From NCBI GenBank assembly GCA_030280995.1, contig JASXTE010000017.1, positions 10,440,498 through 10,504,497 of the forward strand: 64,000 nt of DNA, written 5' to 3'. The notes below the pieces were generated by a model that had not been told where the DNA came from, did not search any database, and saw nothing but the letters and a program-made list of their open reading frames with translations. Within the stretch, counting starts at the first letter, position 1, and each line of letters begins with the position of its first letter. A program made the translations under genes and the position numbers. This document shows positions 1 through 10,755 of this stretch, piece after piece. This DNA is from Hemileia vastatrix (Eukaryota; Basidiomycota; Pucciniomycetes; Pucciniales; Zaghouaniaceae).

Positions 1-1352
1 AATAATTCTTTTTGGTTTAATTAAAACCTTTACATCTATTTGTAATACCTGTTTTAGATTTTCTTTCGAACAGTTCTCAGGTTTCACACTCATGTAGTTA
101 TTCATTATATTAATTGTTTGTTTTGGGATTCTATGGTGTGAAAAATGGTTACTTATTCACGGGTTTAATTTACTGTTTCATCTCTCTCCTTATTTTGGGT
201 GTTTCAATTAAATTACTTTAATAGTTTTTTTCACATTCTTACTTTCTTTGTATATGCAATTGTGAGGCCTCAGAGGTTTTCTTTCCTTTAAAAGGGCCTT
301 GGAATTCCCCTTTGGTGATCATCACTTACATTACAACATTTTAAATACTTATAATACATTATTATTATTTTATTAGCAGTAAAAATCTAATATTAATACA
401 CAATAATTAATCTAAGGTTGCTTTAAGTTTATTAATAATAAGAATTTTTAGTTGTGCAGAGAAATCTTTACTTACTTAATTAAATATTTACTACTAAACC
501 AAACCTCACTGTTGTGTCATTCCTTATAACTTGTCATTACATCCCTCTTCTTTAATTTAATTTTTTACTCTTTTCATTTTCTAATTACCTTTTATATTAC
601 CTCTTTTATTTCTTTCTTCTCCTTTCCTTCATTTTCTCTTCTTCTTCTCCTTCTTCTAGACGACCAGCCAAAAATTGGAGGCCTTTCCAAACAACATAAT
701 GCATGGACCACCTAGAGCAAAACAGCAAATTTTTTCCGCAACTGTGTTTTGAACTTGGGTTCAATCTTTTTGGTTTATAATATATTCAAATATATATATT
801 TTAAAGTGATTTCTCGATCACTATAGTAACTAAACCTTTGCACCTCTTATATATATTATTAAGTTTTTATTGCAATAACAGTTTTTTTGGCTTAATTGCT
901 GAATCACTGAATGTAAGTGATCATATTTTTTTAAAAATTATTTCCTAGTTGACCATAATAGAGTTATACTCTTAGTCCTAGAGGATCATTATTTTTTTTT
1001 AAATAAATTATTAAATAAATTTTTTATTGAAATTTTTTTGATTTATTGGTTGACCATAATAGTACTCAGCGCTTAGTCCAAATATTACCAATATATTTTT
1101 AGTATAAATTATTTTTGGTTGACTTATTAAACCTTTTTGGTTGGTCCCATAATAACTATTGTTGTTTTTTAATGAAATAATTTGTAATTACATATTTTTT
1201 GTATTACTTTTTACTTTTTTTTGGTTAATTAACTAATTTTTTGAATAAATTTAAATTTTTTATTTTTAAAAAAAATCATTTGATTAAAATTTTTTATTTT
1301 GAAAATATAAATTTGAATAATTAAATCCATTTGATCTTTTGTTCACAGTTTT
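1..1352 (+). mobile_element. Leader/LTR region of a Ty3-like retroelement, plus-strand copy
   Basis: This AT-rich stretch has no ORF and ends just before the gag start at 1353. Several blocks match, in inverted orientation, the stretch upstream of the minus-strand gag at 37118-38250. Examples are a segment with AGTACTCAG..TTAGTCCAAAT near 1063-1095, TTGGTCCCAT near 1141-1150, and the CTAGACGACCAGCCAA block near 655-672. It is therefore the 5' end of a second copy of the same retroelement family, in the opposite direction. LTR borders could not be fixed because the left end is outside the window. Confidence 0.55.
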
Positions 1353-1945
1353 ATGTCCAGTAGGTTGGCAAACAGCATGGATAATCTTCATGTTGATGAA
1401 ATTGAAGTGGATGTTGATAATAAATCTGTAGGTTCTTCAAAATTAACTTACAAGAATTCTTCAGCTGACAAAAAACCTTCATACTCTTCAGGACATAGAA
1501 ATGTCAGGAGAAGTGGCAAACCCCCCTCAACAAACTACTCTGAAAGAAGTATAGCCTCAGATAAATCAGGAAAATCCTCTAAAGGATATAAAAATAAAAA
1601 TGATCCCTCTGATGCAACAAATAAACAATCTGTCCAGCCACATAAAAGAACTGAAGGCAGAAAGCACAAAGTACAAGGCAAGATTAGACACATTCTGGAA
1701 ACAGATGCAGGAGCTCTTAAATCACAAGCAGGTTCAACCTCCTCTTTTACCAGCCTCTCAGTCTCACCCTCAGTCTCAACCTCAGCCCCATCAGGCACCC
1801 AGCTCTTTCACTCAAAATAAAAAAACTCTACAAGTGGAACAGTTGAAATGGGACTACCTGATGAACCATTACCAGAAGAATGTTCAGCAGCCAGAAGCTC
1901 AACACCCTGGCTCATCCAGGACACAAACTTACCATCAAACTCCTG
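1353..1945 (+). pseudogene. gag N-terminal fragment of Ty3-like retroelement (plus-strand copy)
   Basis: The frame opening at 1353 encodes a protein starting MSSRLANSMDNLHVDEIEVD, clearly related to the minus-strand gag start at 37117 (MSSSLAKSMDNLHVDETKVD). It stays open to 1820. A second frame from about 1600 encodes a Q/P-rich, coiled-coil-like stretch (KELKAESTKYKARLDTFWKQ) that also matches the other copy, and better than the first frame does. Similarity to the 36.6-kb copy stops near 1945, where the sequence meets the C-terminal half of gag running in the opposite direction. The copy is truncated and cannot make a full gag. The function, as in the family, would be capsid/nucleocapsid assembly. 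Confidence 0.7.
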
Positions 1946-1989
1946 TCATGTGCCACGTGACACTTGAGGAAAAAGCAGCTCATATAATC

Positions 1990-2882
1990 CTTATCTACTG
2001 AAGCTAAAGCTTTTTCAGACACTACACTTCCTCCAGCACCAGAATCAAGAACTACATCAACATTTTTACCATTAATGATAACAGGTGCCTTCAAAGGGGA
2101 TATGGCTATAGGATTGTTAGTAATATCTTTAATTATCTCAGAATTTTCTACTGAAGATAATTCCAATAAACAATCTTCAGATATATTATCTAAATAATGG
2201 ACATCCTGTTCCAACATTAAAACATCTTTACCAGATTCATTTTCATAGGAGATATTACTTTCACAGTCACTAGAAGAATTATTGACCTCCATTTCAGCCT
2301 CATCAGTGTCCTCATTGTGTTCAACAAGATTAATTTTCTTGTCACAAACATGACCCTTTTTCCATGGTTTGTTACATTTATAACAAGTATTTGTTGCATA
2401 TTTTTTATGTGAAACTGGGGCAGATGGTCTGCCAGATTTTTCTGGGAGCTTTATAGAGGGTTTATTCTGATCATTATAAGGTTTACCAAGGTAATTCTTA
2501 GGTTCATATCTATGGTTGAGTAGTACCTCATTACAAATATTAATGAAAGAAGAATGTTTCCTCACATGCTCAGTTCTAGCTACAATTAAATCCCTAAGAG
2601 AATTTGGCAATTTATACAAGATTTTATCTCTCCAAATATCATAATCCATTTTTGGATCAACTGCTCTTAGGATTTTTGTTACTTTCACAAGAAAAACAAT
2701 GGGTTTTTCAACAGAGGAGGATACATATCTAGTATTCTCATACAGTCTTTGCTGAGCCAACCTGAATTTTGAACCACCAAATTGATTCTCAATCAAGGAT
2801 TTCCACTCATTACATGTATAATGGCTATTATCCAATAGAAAAGATTCATACCACAACAAGGCTACATTGGAAAATAAAGAAA
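1990..2882 (-). pseudogene. Ty3-like gag C-terminus plus retropepsin start, cut by the giant transposon
   Basis: The minus-strand frame holds a typical gag core (NVALLWYESFLL, then EWKSLIENQFGG), a Ty3-type zinc knuckle (CYKCNKPWKKGHVC) and then a protease active-site motif (VVLDSGAGGS). The frame enters directly from the transposon end at 2883, after the AAA duplication. The missing N-terminal part lies at 37117-35332: excising the transposon and one AAA restores an open frame across the join. Beyond the protease the frame runs into unrelated, inverted gag DNA at about 1945-1990. Reverse transcriptase and integrase are absent here. Assignment to gag-protease is firm; the family name beyond Ty3-like is not claimed. 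Confidence 0.85.
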
Positions 2883-2922
2883 CACCACCGAAAAAATGGG
2901 GGGGTATTGCTAGCAATACCCC
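2883..2922 (+). repeat. Left terminal inverted repeat with internal 22-bp palindrome
   Basis: It starts CACCACCGAAAAAATGGGG. The last 22 bp (2901-2922) are a perfect palindrome: half-site GGGGTATTGCT followed by its reverse complement. The right terminus at 35328-35289 differs at only three positions. It is preceded by AAA (2880-2882), which is repeated after the right terminus. Confidence 0.92.
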
Positions 2923-4827
2923 TTGCTTGAACTCCGTTGAGCCACAAATCTATGCTTGAATTATGCACACATCATCACCATGTAGGAAATTGTTTGGCCT
3001 TACATTTAGTCAGAGATTTGTCACAAATTGAGCTCAAGATGAACCTACATTGATCACCGTTTGATCTTTTAAAATCCTAATTTGATCATCAGTTGAACTC
3101 CCTTTGATCTCAATTTGATCTAACATAAGCTTTTGCATATCCAATATGTCAGCTATTCACTTTCAAAAAGATTTGTAATGAATTTCACATGGAATATGAG
3201 AAACGAAACCAGTAATTTTGAGTAAATGGCTCATCAAAATGATTTATCTACAACAAAATACCATCAAAATTCAATCTGATTACTGAAAACTTTTGGTAAA
3301 ATGACTAATAGATATTTAAATTGGAAAATAATATTCCATTTCTCAATTTCAAATTCAAAATATAAATCCTCGTTTGAAATGTGAATTTTGTAGATTCCTT
3401 GCCTTCCTATATTATGAGTAATATTTGAGGTATTTTACACCTTTGTAAATATGGTGTTGTGCTGCTAGAAATTATCTCTGTTTCAATTCAACTTTATTGA
3501 AGCTTGATTCCAGAATGATACATATTTTATAACTATTTTGAGAAAAAAGTCACTAGTAATGAATTTAGCCTTTTATCTGTCCTTTATTAAACCTCACTTA
3601 ATCCTACTTAAATCCAAATTGAACCACAAAAACCTTATTCAAGATATTTTTTAGACCAGGATGATTCAAGATTGGAGCAAAATATTATTTTAAATATCCA
3701 ATATGCCTATTGATTAAATTTCTTCAAGCTTACTTTAAATTCACATTAACATTAACTTTCACAGGAAATATTAAACACAAATCTTGAAAATATAGTATTT
3801 AAAATCATAATAAATATAATATAATATGCTTACAACAAAATTTTCTTTCTGGATTGATTGAAACAAAAAATTGTTCATTTGTGAAAATAGAAAAAATACT
3901 ATCCATCCTGAATTTAGAATTAATTTTTAAAAATTTAATGCCCCCTCACTTTCAAGTTTATCATGTATTTTGAAAATTATATTTTTAATAATTTTGTGAA
4001 TAGTACACCTGAGATATAAACTTGGGGATATCAAAAACTAAAACATCAGCAAATTGAAATGTTTTTTATTGTTATGAATGGAAATAATGATTGAAAAACA
4101 CCATTAGAGCAAGTTTGATTTTGAATAATAGGCATACTTTCTCATGTAAATTTCAATAAAAATAATTTTTATTCTTACATAAGTTGCGGTGGATACATTT
4201 GAGCTCAAAAAGAATTAAAATTGACAAAATAAGACTTCTATGATTCATATTCAAAAATGAAATCACCCTTCATTATCTACCTGTAAACTATTTTAAATTG
4301 AATAATTTCAAAGTCAGTATATACTGATGTTATTTTTTCTTCTAAAAAATTTATTATATAGATTAATAGTCATAAATAGTTGACATAGATGTTAAATTTA
4401 TATAAGCAATCTTTAATTCATAAAATGACAAAACTATCTTTTATGTAAAAAGTGATGAAGGAAAAAAATATTATTAAATTTTTGATGCACTATCAATAAA
4501 ATTGAAGATAGAGCATATCAAAAGTTTAAACTTAATTTCAATTTTGATATCTTCATTTTATTTTATTTTACTTGAGTAGAAAACAGATTTTAAATCTCAA
4601 TATAATTTTAAATCCCATTAGTTTGTAGATTTCAACATTTGAAACTATGAAATAAATATTTATGAAAGAATTTTACAATATTTGCCCTTCTAAAAACTCA
4701 TAAATCCAACTTCAAATCTTCTAACCTTCACAAGTAACCACAATGCATTCTGAAAATACTCTATATTTAAATAATTAAAGGTAAATAAAATTATGTTTTT
4801 ATTCTTTATTTCAATTTTTGATAAATA

Positions 4828-4858
<31 letters not shown>

Positions 4859-5252
4859 ATTTCTTAAAAAGTCTAAGAGGGAACTTAATAGTGGTTTTGG
4901 CATTAGATATATAGATTCAACTTTCAAAAAATTTGTTTGGAATAAATTACAAAGACAAAAAGGATATATTTTGATGAAAGAATACTGATTTAGGTTCTAT
5001 TAAAATTTTATTAACCATTTTTATGGAATATTAATCCATGGTTATCATTCTTTATGATATTATCATAGAATTTTTTCCTTTTTTAATATAATGATTTTCT
5101 ATTGTGTGGTATGTAGGCTAAGATAAGTTTAAAAGATTTATTGAAGATATATATACCAGAAACAGTATAATCTGTAGATTTATAACTATAACTTACTTTT
5201 CTGATGTTTTACATCATTGATAAGTAGCTCATGCATTACACAAGTAAATAAT
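2923..5252. other. Left subterminal AT-rich region of the giant element, no gene
   Basis: No protein-like ORF is seen. Five TTGATC motifs cluster within 3049-3120, close behind the left TIR, and could be subterminal transposase-binding repeats (inference). A short TA dinucleotide run lies at about 4826-4859. The rest is unstructured AT-rich DNA up to the nested Harbinger insertion. Confidence 0.6.
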
Positions 5253-5603
5253 AGGGGGTATCAATGTTGACTGATCCGCAATTAAATTAATTGCGGAAAA
5301 TAATCTGCATACCCCAATTATCTTCCGCAATTATTTTTGCTAATAATTGGGTTATTAGACACTTTACGTGTCAATGTTCACCTCTTATCTGACATTTTTA
5401 TCCTCAATATTTGATAACCACATCTTGGACAACTTTCTGGATATCCCAGCCTTCTACCTTGCTGCGCACTTCCATTCTCATCCCATCCTGTTCATTCTAT
5501 CCGCTCAGAATTTCTCCCCATTTCATCTATTTGATTCTTCTCCTTTTCATCTCGCTATCTCATCTGCTTGTTTCTGCTCCTTTTCATCTTCATTTATAAT
5601 AAC

Positions 5604-7001
5604 ATGCCTCGTCATCCTAGATCTTCTCAAAGGCAGCCATCACCCAGTTGTTCTTCAATTCCCACTACTTCCTCTTTCCCCCGCTCAGCCAAGAAATCAA
5701 AGACTGTTCAATTAAAAAAAGATGAACATCTCATTCTTATCAACTGGCTGAAAACCAAATCTAACTATGATTCTTGTTTTGGTACTGAGTATGCCACTAA
5801 AGTAGGACGGCCCCCCACATCAAAAGTTAATGGCTATCTTCTAATGGCAAATGAATTACGCAATAAGACCAAGGGAAGGATTGATCTTTTGCCTAAACAG
5901 ATGTCTGAACGCTTCAAGCATTATCGAGCAAAATACAAGAAGGCAAAGGCTCTTTCATCTTCCACTGGTTTTGGGGTTACTGACATTGATATAACTAAGG
6001 GTATCAAATCCATAGACAATAAACTTGATTCTTTATGTCCTTACTTTAAAGAGATGGATGCAATTTTTGGAGAGCGAGCCGATTTTAATCCTGTAAACAT
6101 GTTGGATGGAGAAGATCCTATCTCCAAACATGATGTCGAAGCAAATCTTTTCCCATCCTCTTCCTCCACTCAAGCCTCCCCTCTTCTAAATTCTACGAAT
6201 CTAGATAGCTTTGCTATTGATCCTATTGGCGATTTAACCCAACCCAATCTAACTCAGGTCTGTTTCTTTTATCTTATCAATTCTATTTTTTTATTTACTT
6301 ATCTTTTTCTTATTTCTTAAAAGGCTGATGAACAAACCCAGGATCCTCAATCAACTGAGTCTGAAGCTAGTGACAATGATGAGGAGGAAAATGCTACGTT
6401 GAACAAAAAGAGAAGGGCTTCAACTAGTCTAAATTTCCTCTCCCAAAGAAGACAAAAAAGTGATACTTGATCACAAACACCTTTTTCTTCGATGGAACAG
6501 TTTTTAGAGAAACGTGATGCTGGTAAGTGATATCATACCTCTTATTACTTTACTCTGCTTTTCTTCTACTTTATGTTAATTTTTATTCTCACTCTAGAAC
6601 AAGTGGAAATTGCTAAAGAGACACTGAGCTTTGAAAAGAAGAAATACGAGCTCTCTTTAAGGAGGGATGACAGAGTACAAGATTTGGAAGAGAGGAAGTG
6701 TAAGCTCTCCTTACGGAAGGATGATCGGATCCAAGATTTGGAGGAGAAGAAGTTTGAGCTCTCTTTACAGAAGGATGGTAGGGCCCAAGATTTGGAGGAG
6801 AAGAAGTTTGAGTTAACTCTTAGTATTGAAAAATCCAAAAATAAGGAAAAAACACTTGAGCATCAAAACTTAATGGAACAGATGAAGTATAAGCATGATC
6901 TCCAAGAAAGTTCTAAAAAGAAAGATTTCTTGATCCAATGCATTAAAGCAAACAAATCTGTTGAAGAAATAGAACGTTTAATGAAATTTTTTGTTGACTA
7001 G
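5604..7001 (+). pseudogene. Harbinger Myb/SANT-like accessory protein, one in-frame stop
   Basis: The start is the ATG at 5604 (MPRHPRSSQRQ). Exons are 5604-6257, 6324-6532 and 6598-7001, with introns GTCTGT..AAAG and GTAAGT..CTAG. The N-terminal half resembles the Myb/SANT-like DNA-binding partner of Harbinger transposases (LKKDEHLILINWLKTKSNYD, later MSERFKHYRAKYKKAKAL). The C-terminal exon is a charged coiled coil with three to four 18-residue repeats of the type KFELSLQKDGRAQDLEEK. Exon 2 carries a TGA after QKSD-T that would be CGA by one C-to-T change. The partner protein normally helps the transposase bind DNA and enter the nucleus. The second copy at 63650 is nearly identical in exon 1. 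Confidence 0.75.
6639..6818 (+). repeat. 54-bp tandem repeat coding an 18-residue coiled-coil unit
   Basis: Three full units and a partial one are each 54 bp long, keep frame, and encode variants of K-F/Y-E-L-S-L-x-K/R-D-D-R-x-Q-D-L-E-E. The regular charge pattern predicts an extended helix at the end of the SANT-like protein. Confidence 0.8.
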
Positions 7002-7130
7002 TTTCTTTTATTTCTTTCACACTTCATGTGTTCATATTTATTTGTACATAAATTTTACAATTATTTTCTGTATTTCTTGAAATATCGTATTTTAATGTTA
7101 AATATTCTTTTTTTAAATAAAATTTTCAAG

Positions 7131-7556
7131 TCTCCTTTGAAAATTTGACAATCCCCCACCCCTGGATTTTTTTGAAGTAAGGGGTGGGTATCACAAAAAT
7201 TCTTTCATGTCATGAATCTTGAAAGTTTTACATGAAAATTTGGCTTTACTACCCCCTGCATTTTACCGGTATCCTAAAAATTCTTACATGTCAAGAATTT
7301 CACAAGTCTTATAAAAATTTTTGGCACAACCCCCCATGGATTTTATTGAAGTAAGGGACGGGTATCACAAAAATATTTACAAGTCAAAAAAATTCTATAT
7401 CTGTTTAAAAAAATTGGCAATACTCTCCCCTGCATTTTATTGAAGCAAGGGGTGGGTATCACCAAAATTTTTCTAAGTCATCAATTTCACATGTCAGATT
7501 TGAAAATTTGGCAATACCCCCCCCTGCATTTTATTGAAGTAAGGGGTGGAAGTCAT
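7131..7556 (+). repeat. About five imperfect tandem copies of a ~95-bp unit
   Basis: Each unit contains a version of GAAAATTTGGCAATACCCCC, then TGCATTTTATTGAAGTAAGG, GGTGGGTATCAC and a T-rich tail with AAGTCA. Two units carry a C-run next to GCAATA. The last unit contains GCAATACCCCCCC, an exact 13-mer also found at the giant element's TIR. No coding capacity is apparent. It lies just after the SANT gene. Confidence 0.75.
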
Positions 7557-7849
7557 CTAAATTTAATATAATTACATAAATTATTAAATAAATATCTAAT
7601 ATATATCAATTTCCCTAGTTTAAAGTAATGACAATCCCTCAAGCCAAAATGCAGACCAAGTCGAGAAACATAAGTTTGGGACTTTCTACAGGTATAGGAA
7701 AGAGGAACCCCATGAAACAAATAAATGTTATCATGATTACCTGTTATACAACACAAGGTCGATGGCTCATCACATTATTTGAGAAAATTGATATATAAAA
7801 AATATTTATTAAAAATTTATGGAAAAATATAAAATTTTTGATGACAACT

Positions 7850-8464
7850 CTAATCCCCATACTTTTTGGATCTAGATAAAGTTTTTTTAAATCGAATAAC
7901 TTTACCTTCTTTCTTTACCTTATTGATTCTTTGTATCAACTTATTACTGATTTGAAATGAGCAACCAAAATGAGTGAAATCTTGACAGGATTTCAAACCA
8001 GGAGGAGCTTTGGTCGTTTGATGATTATCCTTAGAAGAATTCCAAATAGTTTCAATGATACCATTTCCCAAACCAAAATCAATGATGCACCGGTGGTCTG
8101 GAAAATATAAACCATGTCCTTTGATTTTAGCTGGAGATGGTATTGGGTGGCCAGTTATCAGATTGATATATGAGAATATTCCAAAAGTAAGAAAATTGGC
8201 ATCATTCCTATCGATATGAATCCTATTGTGGAATCCAGAATGAGTGATAATAACATTAGAAAATAAAAGATATTCGTGGCTGATATCTTCCAATTCGGAG
8301 TCACACCAATTCAGTATTCCAACTTTGGTTGCAAGTTCATGATTTTTTTCAAATGCTTTATTACAGAGCTTGTTGAGTTGAAAAGCAAGAAAAGAGTCAA
8401 AGGAAGGTAGAGTGTCCCATAAGCGAAAATCTTCATCTTTTTGAGCTTTAGTGATATTCTTGAC
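7850..8464 (-). pseudogene. Tet-like 2OG-Fe(II) dioxygenase, catalytic half only
   Basis: About 200 residues match the C-terminal catalytic part of the Tet-like dioxygenase family common in rust fungi. It has the iron-binding HxD (HNRIHIDRNDANFLTFGIFS), a GHGLYFPDHRCIIDFG block, a distal histidine candidate (SSKDNHQTT) and the closing FTHFGCSFQISNKLIQRI. In the intact relative at 17217-17944 the corresponding closing motif is FTRIGSSIQIS; here the arginine expected to bind 2-oxoglutarate is histidine. There is no ATG at the beginning (the open frame starts at a TTG), so N-terminal exons are missing or unrecognised. It sits inside the Harbinger element, between the SANT and transposase genes. 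It is probably inactive. A host-derived capture or an older nested insertion are both possible. Confidence 0.7.
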
Positions 8465-8574
8465 CAACGAATATATGCCTATATAATTGAAATGCCTAGA
8501 TAATAATCATATAAGAGTTTCAGAATCCTTATCCTCTAAATATGCAATATAAAAATGTGAAATAAGACAAGTGA

Positions 8575-8910
8575 AATTTGGAAAAAAGGCTCAACTTCAA
8601 AGGTCAAAATCTCAGCAACCACTGAACCTAATTCAAACCTGTTTGTGGAAAATGAAAGATATGCTTTAGTAGAATCTTCAGTTAAAGGACATGCGATTTA
8701 AATAAACCTAACCCTAATTTGTTACATAAAAAAATGAAATAAAAATTTAAATTGGGAAAAAAAAGGCTCAACTTTAACGGTCAATATCTCAGCAACCACT
8801 GAATCAAATTCAAATCTGTTTGCAGGAAATGAAAGGTAGCCTTCAGGAGAATCTTCACTAAAAAGAACATTAGATTTGAATAAACCTAACCCTAATTCCG
8901 AGTCTGATTT
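8575..8910. repeat. Duplicated ~150-bp block inside the Harbinger
   Basis: Two copies (about 8578-8725 and 8755-8905) share AAAAGGCTCAACTT, GGTCAA..TCTCAGCAACCACTGAA, TTCAAA.CTGTTTG, GAAATGAAAG, AGAATCTTCA and AAATAAACCTAACCCTAATT. They are imperfect direct repeats, upstream of the Tet-like fragment on its coding strand. No function is evident. Confidence 0.7.
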
Positions 8911-9743
8911 TCAAAATTTTACAAAAACTTGAAAAGTGGTAATGAAGATGAGATCAAAAGGAGTTTTATAAGTTCACTGTTATCCAGATAAGAGTCATAC
9001 ATATATTTAAGTATGAAGTTTTCATAAAAGGAATGAGATATCATATAGGCATGAAAAAAAGGAGATGAAACTTACCTTGATTGAAAAGTAGGAAAAATAG
9101 AGTGAGAAAGATTGATGTTGGAATTGTGGGGAAATTGAATATGGAGTAAGTGAAATGCATAAAGAATGTGCAATGTATGTGTTTCAATGAAATGGAGCCA
9201 AAAAAAAGTGAAATAAGGGAAAGGGGGGATAATGACAATGCCAAGGAGGGATGAAGAGTAGGGTGATGGAGCTAAAAAAGAAAGTAAAGAGGGAGAGAAA
9301 AAAAAGGTTAATTATACCATTGAAATCCAAAATAACCACTTACAAAAAAAATTTAGATAAAAAAAATAAAATAAACAGAAAAAAACAAAAAAAATTATAA
9401 TTAGTAATCAAAAAATCAAAAAAAAAGAATAAAATGACTTACCTGGAGAGATGAGATGACAAAATGAATGAAACCAAATTGTTTGAGGGATGTTGGAGGA
9501 GAATAGGAAAAGGATATGAGGGATGAATGAAAAAAAAAAATCACTGACAAAATATGCAATTTCAGAAAATATGCGATTTCATGTTGAGCTGGTGAAAGAA
9601 AACCAATGAGCCATCCAAAAAAAAGATATTCACCGTAAATTCAAAAAAAAAAAATGAATATGCAACAAACCAAATTACAAAACCAAGTGATTAAAGTACA
9701 CAAAGAGGACATTTGGAAAGTATGAAAACATAAAAATAAAAAA

Positions 9744-10376
9744 TTAAAAGGGTGAAGAGAAATGTTGGAGAGTAATTGCAGGCTTTTGACTCAAAGGGAT
9801 GGTTGTGCCATCAACAAAACCTACACAGCCAGGGAAACCTTCAGCTTGCATTACTTGAGAGGATTCAAGTCGCTGTTCTGGAGTTGGCCAAGCAAGAGTT
9901 TGAGACTTGAGGGAAAGGATAGCAATCATACAGCGCTTGGTGTATAATATCACGGTACCATATCCTATGTTAAAGAGATTATCCAAATGTCTTACGGCAG
10001 CACCATTTCCATTTGAGCCAAAGCGACATAGAGCAACAGCAAGTTGGATGGCAGGATTACGCTGTTTGTTATGAGAATTGTTATGGAAGATAGGATGATC
10101 GGAGATGAGTTGATAAAGTTTGAAGAAAGAATCGGGAGAAGTTCTAAAAAGTTGTGTGAAGTTTAAATGAGGAATGTTGAGAATGGAGGCCAGATCATAT
10201 CGGGGATCATGATAAAGATTTGGCCCCCTGGTGATGATGTAACACTTTTTGGAAAGAAAACACATATAAGCTAAAGCATCTTCCAAATCAGAGTCAGATT
10301 TATAGTAAAGAACTAAAAGAAAAGTAATAGCATTCATTGTTGAGTGAAGTAGCTTCCTAGTAGAGAGGTGTTTCAT
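9744..10376 (-). pseudogene. PIF-Harbinger (HARBI1-like) DDE transposase, C-terminally truncated
   Basis: From the ATG at 10376 the frame encodes the Harbinger N-terminal helical region (FRTSPDSFFKLYQLISDHP), the QLAVALCRFGSNGNG block, the GYGTVILYTKRCMIAI helix and the first catalytic motif GFPGCVGFVDGTTIPLSQ. It stops about 20 residues later, so the second D and the E of the DDE triad and the rest of the nuclease domain are missing. No continuation was found in 8911-9743. In a complete element it would cut and rejoin the TIR ends together with the SANT-like partner. As it stands it is catalytically dead, and the element would need a transposase from elsewhere. Confidence 0.85.
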
Positions 10377-10755
10377 TGTTGCCGGTGGAAGGGTTATGTG
10401 ATGAGGGAAGTGGGAATTCACCGCCAAATGTGCAGTTGGGGTGTGTAGATAAAAAAAAACTTAAGTGTTCGCCACCAAAATTAAGTAGCATAGAGTGTGG
10501 AAATACTTAAGGATGGCATCAGCAATTATAAGTCATGTGACTTTCTTAAAAATCCATCATGGATGAGATGAGTTTGGGATCAGGAATTAGGAATGGAAAT
10601 TGGGGTATAAGAGGCGGGATAATGCATTATCGTGGATTTCTTATCCACTAGCCCCAGGGCTAGTGGATAAGAATCTTCCGCAATTAATAATGTCTGATCC
10701 CGGGAAAAAAAATTCCTGATCCCTAATTGCGGATCCCTGAACATTGATACCCCCT

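Larger units (their letters stand above)
5253..10755 (+). mobile_element. Nested, defective PIF-Harbinger transposon carrying a Tet-like fragment
   Basis: The ends are AGGGGGTATCAATGTT and its inverted counterpart ending at 10755, followed inward on both sides by GATCCGCAATTA. A 3-bp AAT duplication flanks it (5250-5252 and 10756-10758). Two Harbinger hallmark genes are present: a Myb/SANT-like protein (5604-7001, plus) and a HARBI1-like DDE transposase (9744-10376, minus), which is cut off after its first catalytic aspartate. Between them lie a 95-bp tandem repeat, a Tet-like dioxygenase remnant (7850-8464), a duplicated block (8575-8910) and featureless A/T-rich sequence (8911-9743). The same ends recur at 45529-45950 (MITE) and 63300 onward. 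Confidence 0.88.

Noticed and set aside
9041..9244. 67-codon minus ORF rich in Phe/Leu/Ser
   Set aside because: Low-complexity A/T-rich sequence inside the Harbinger; not a continuation of the transposase.
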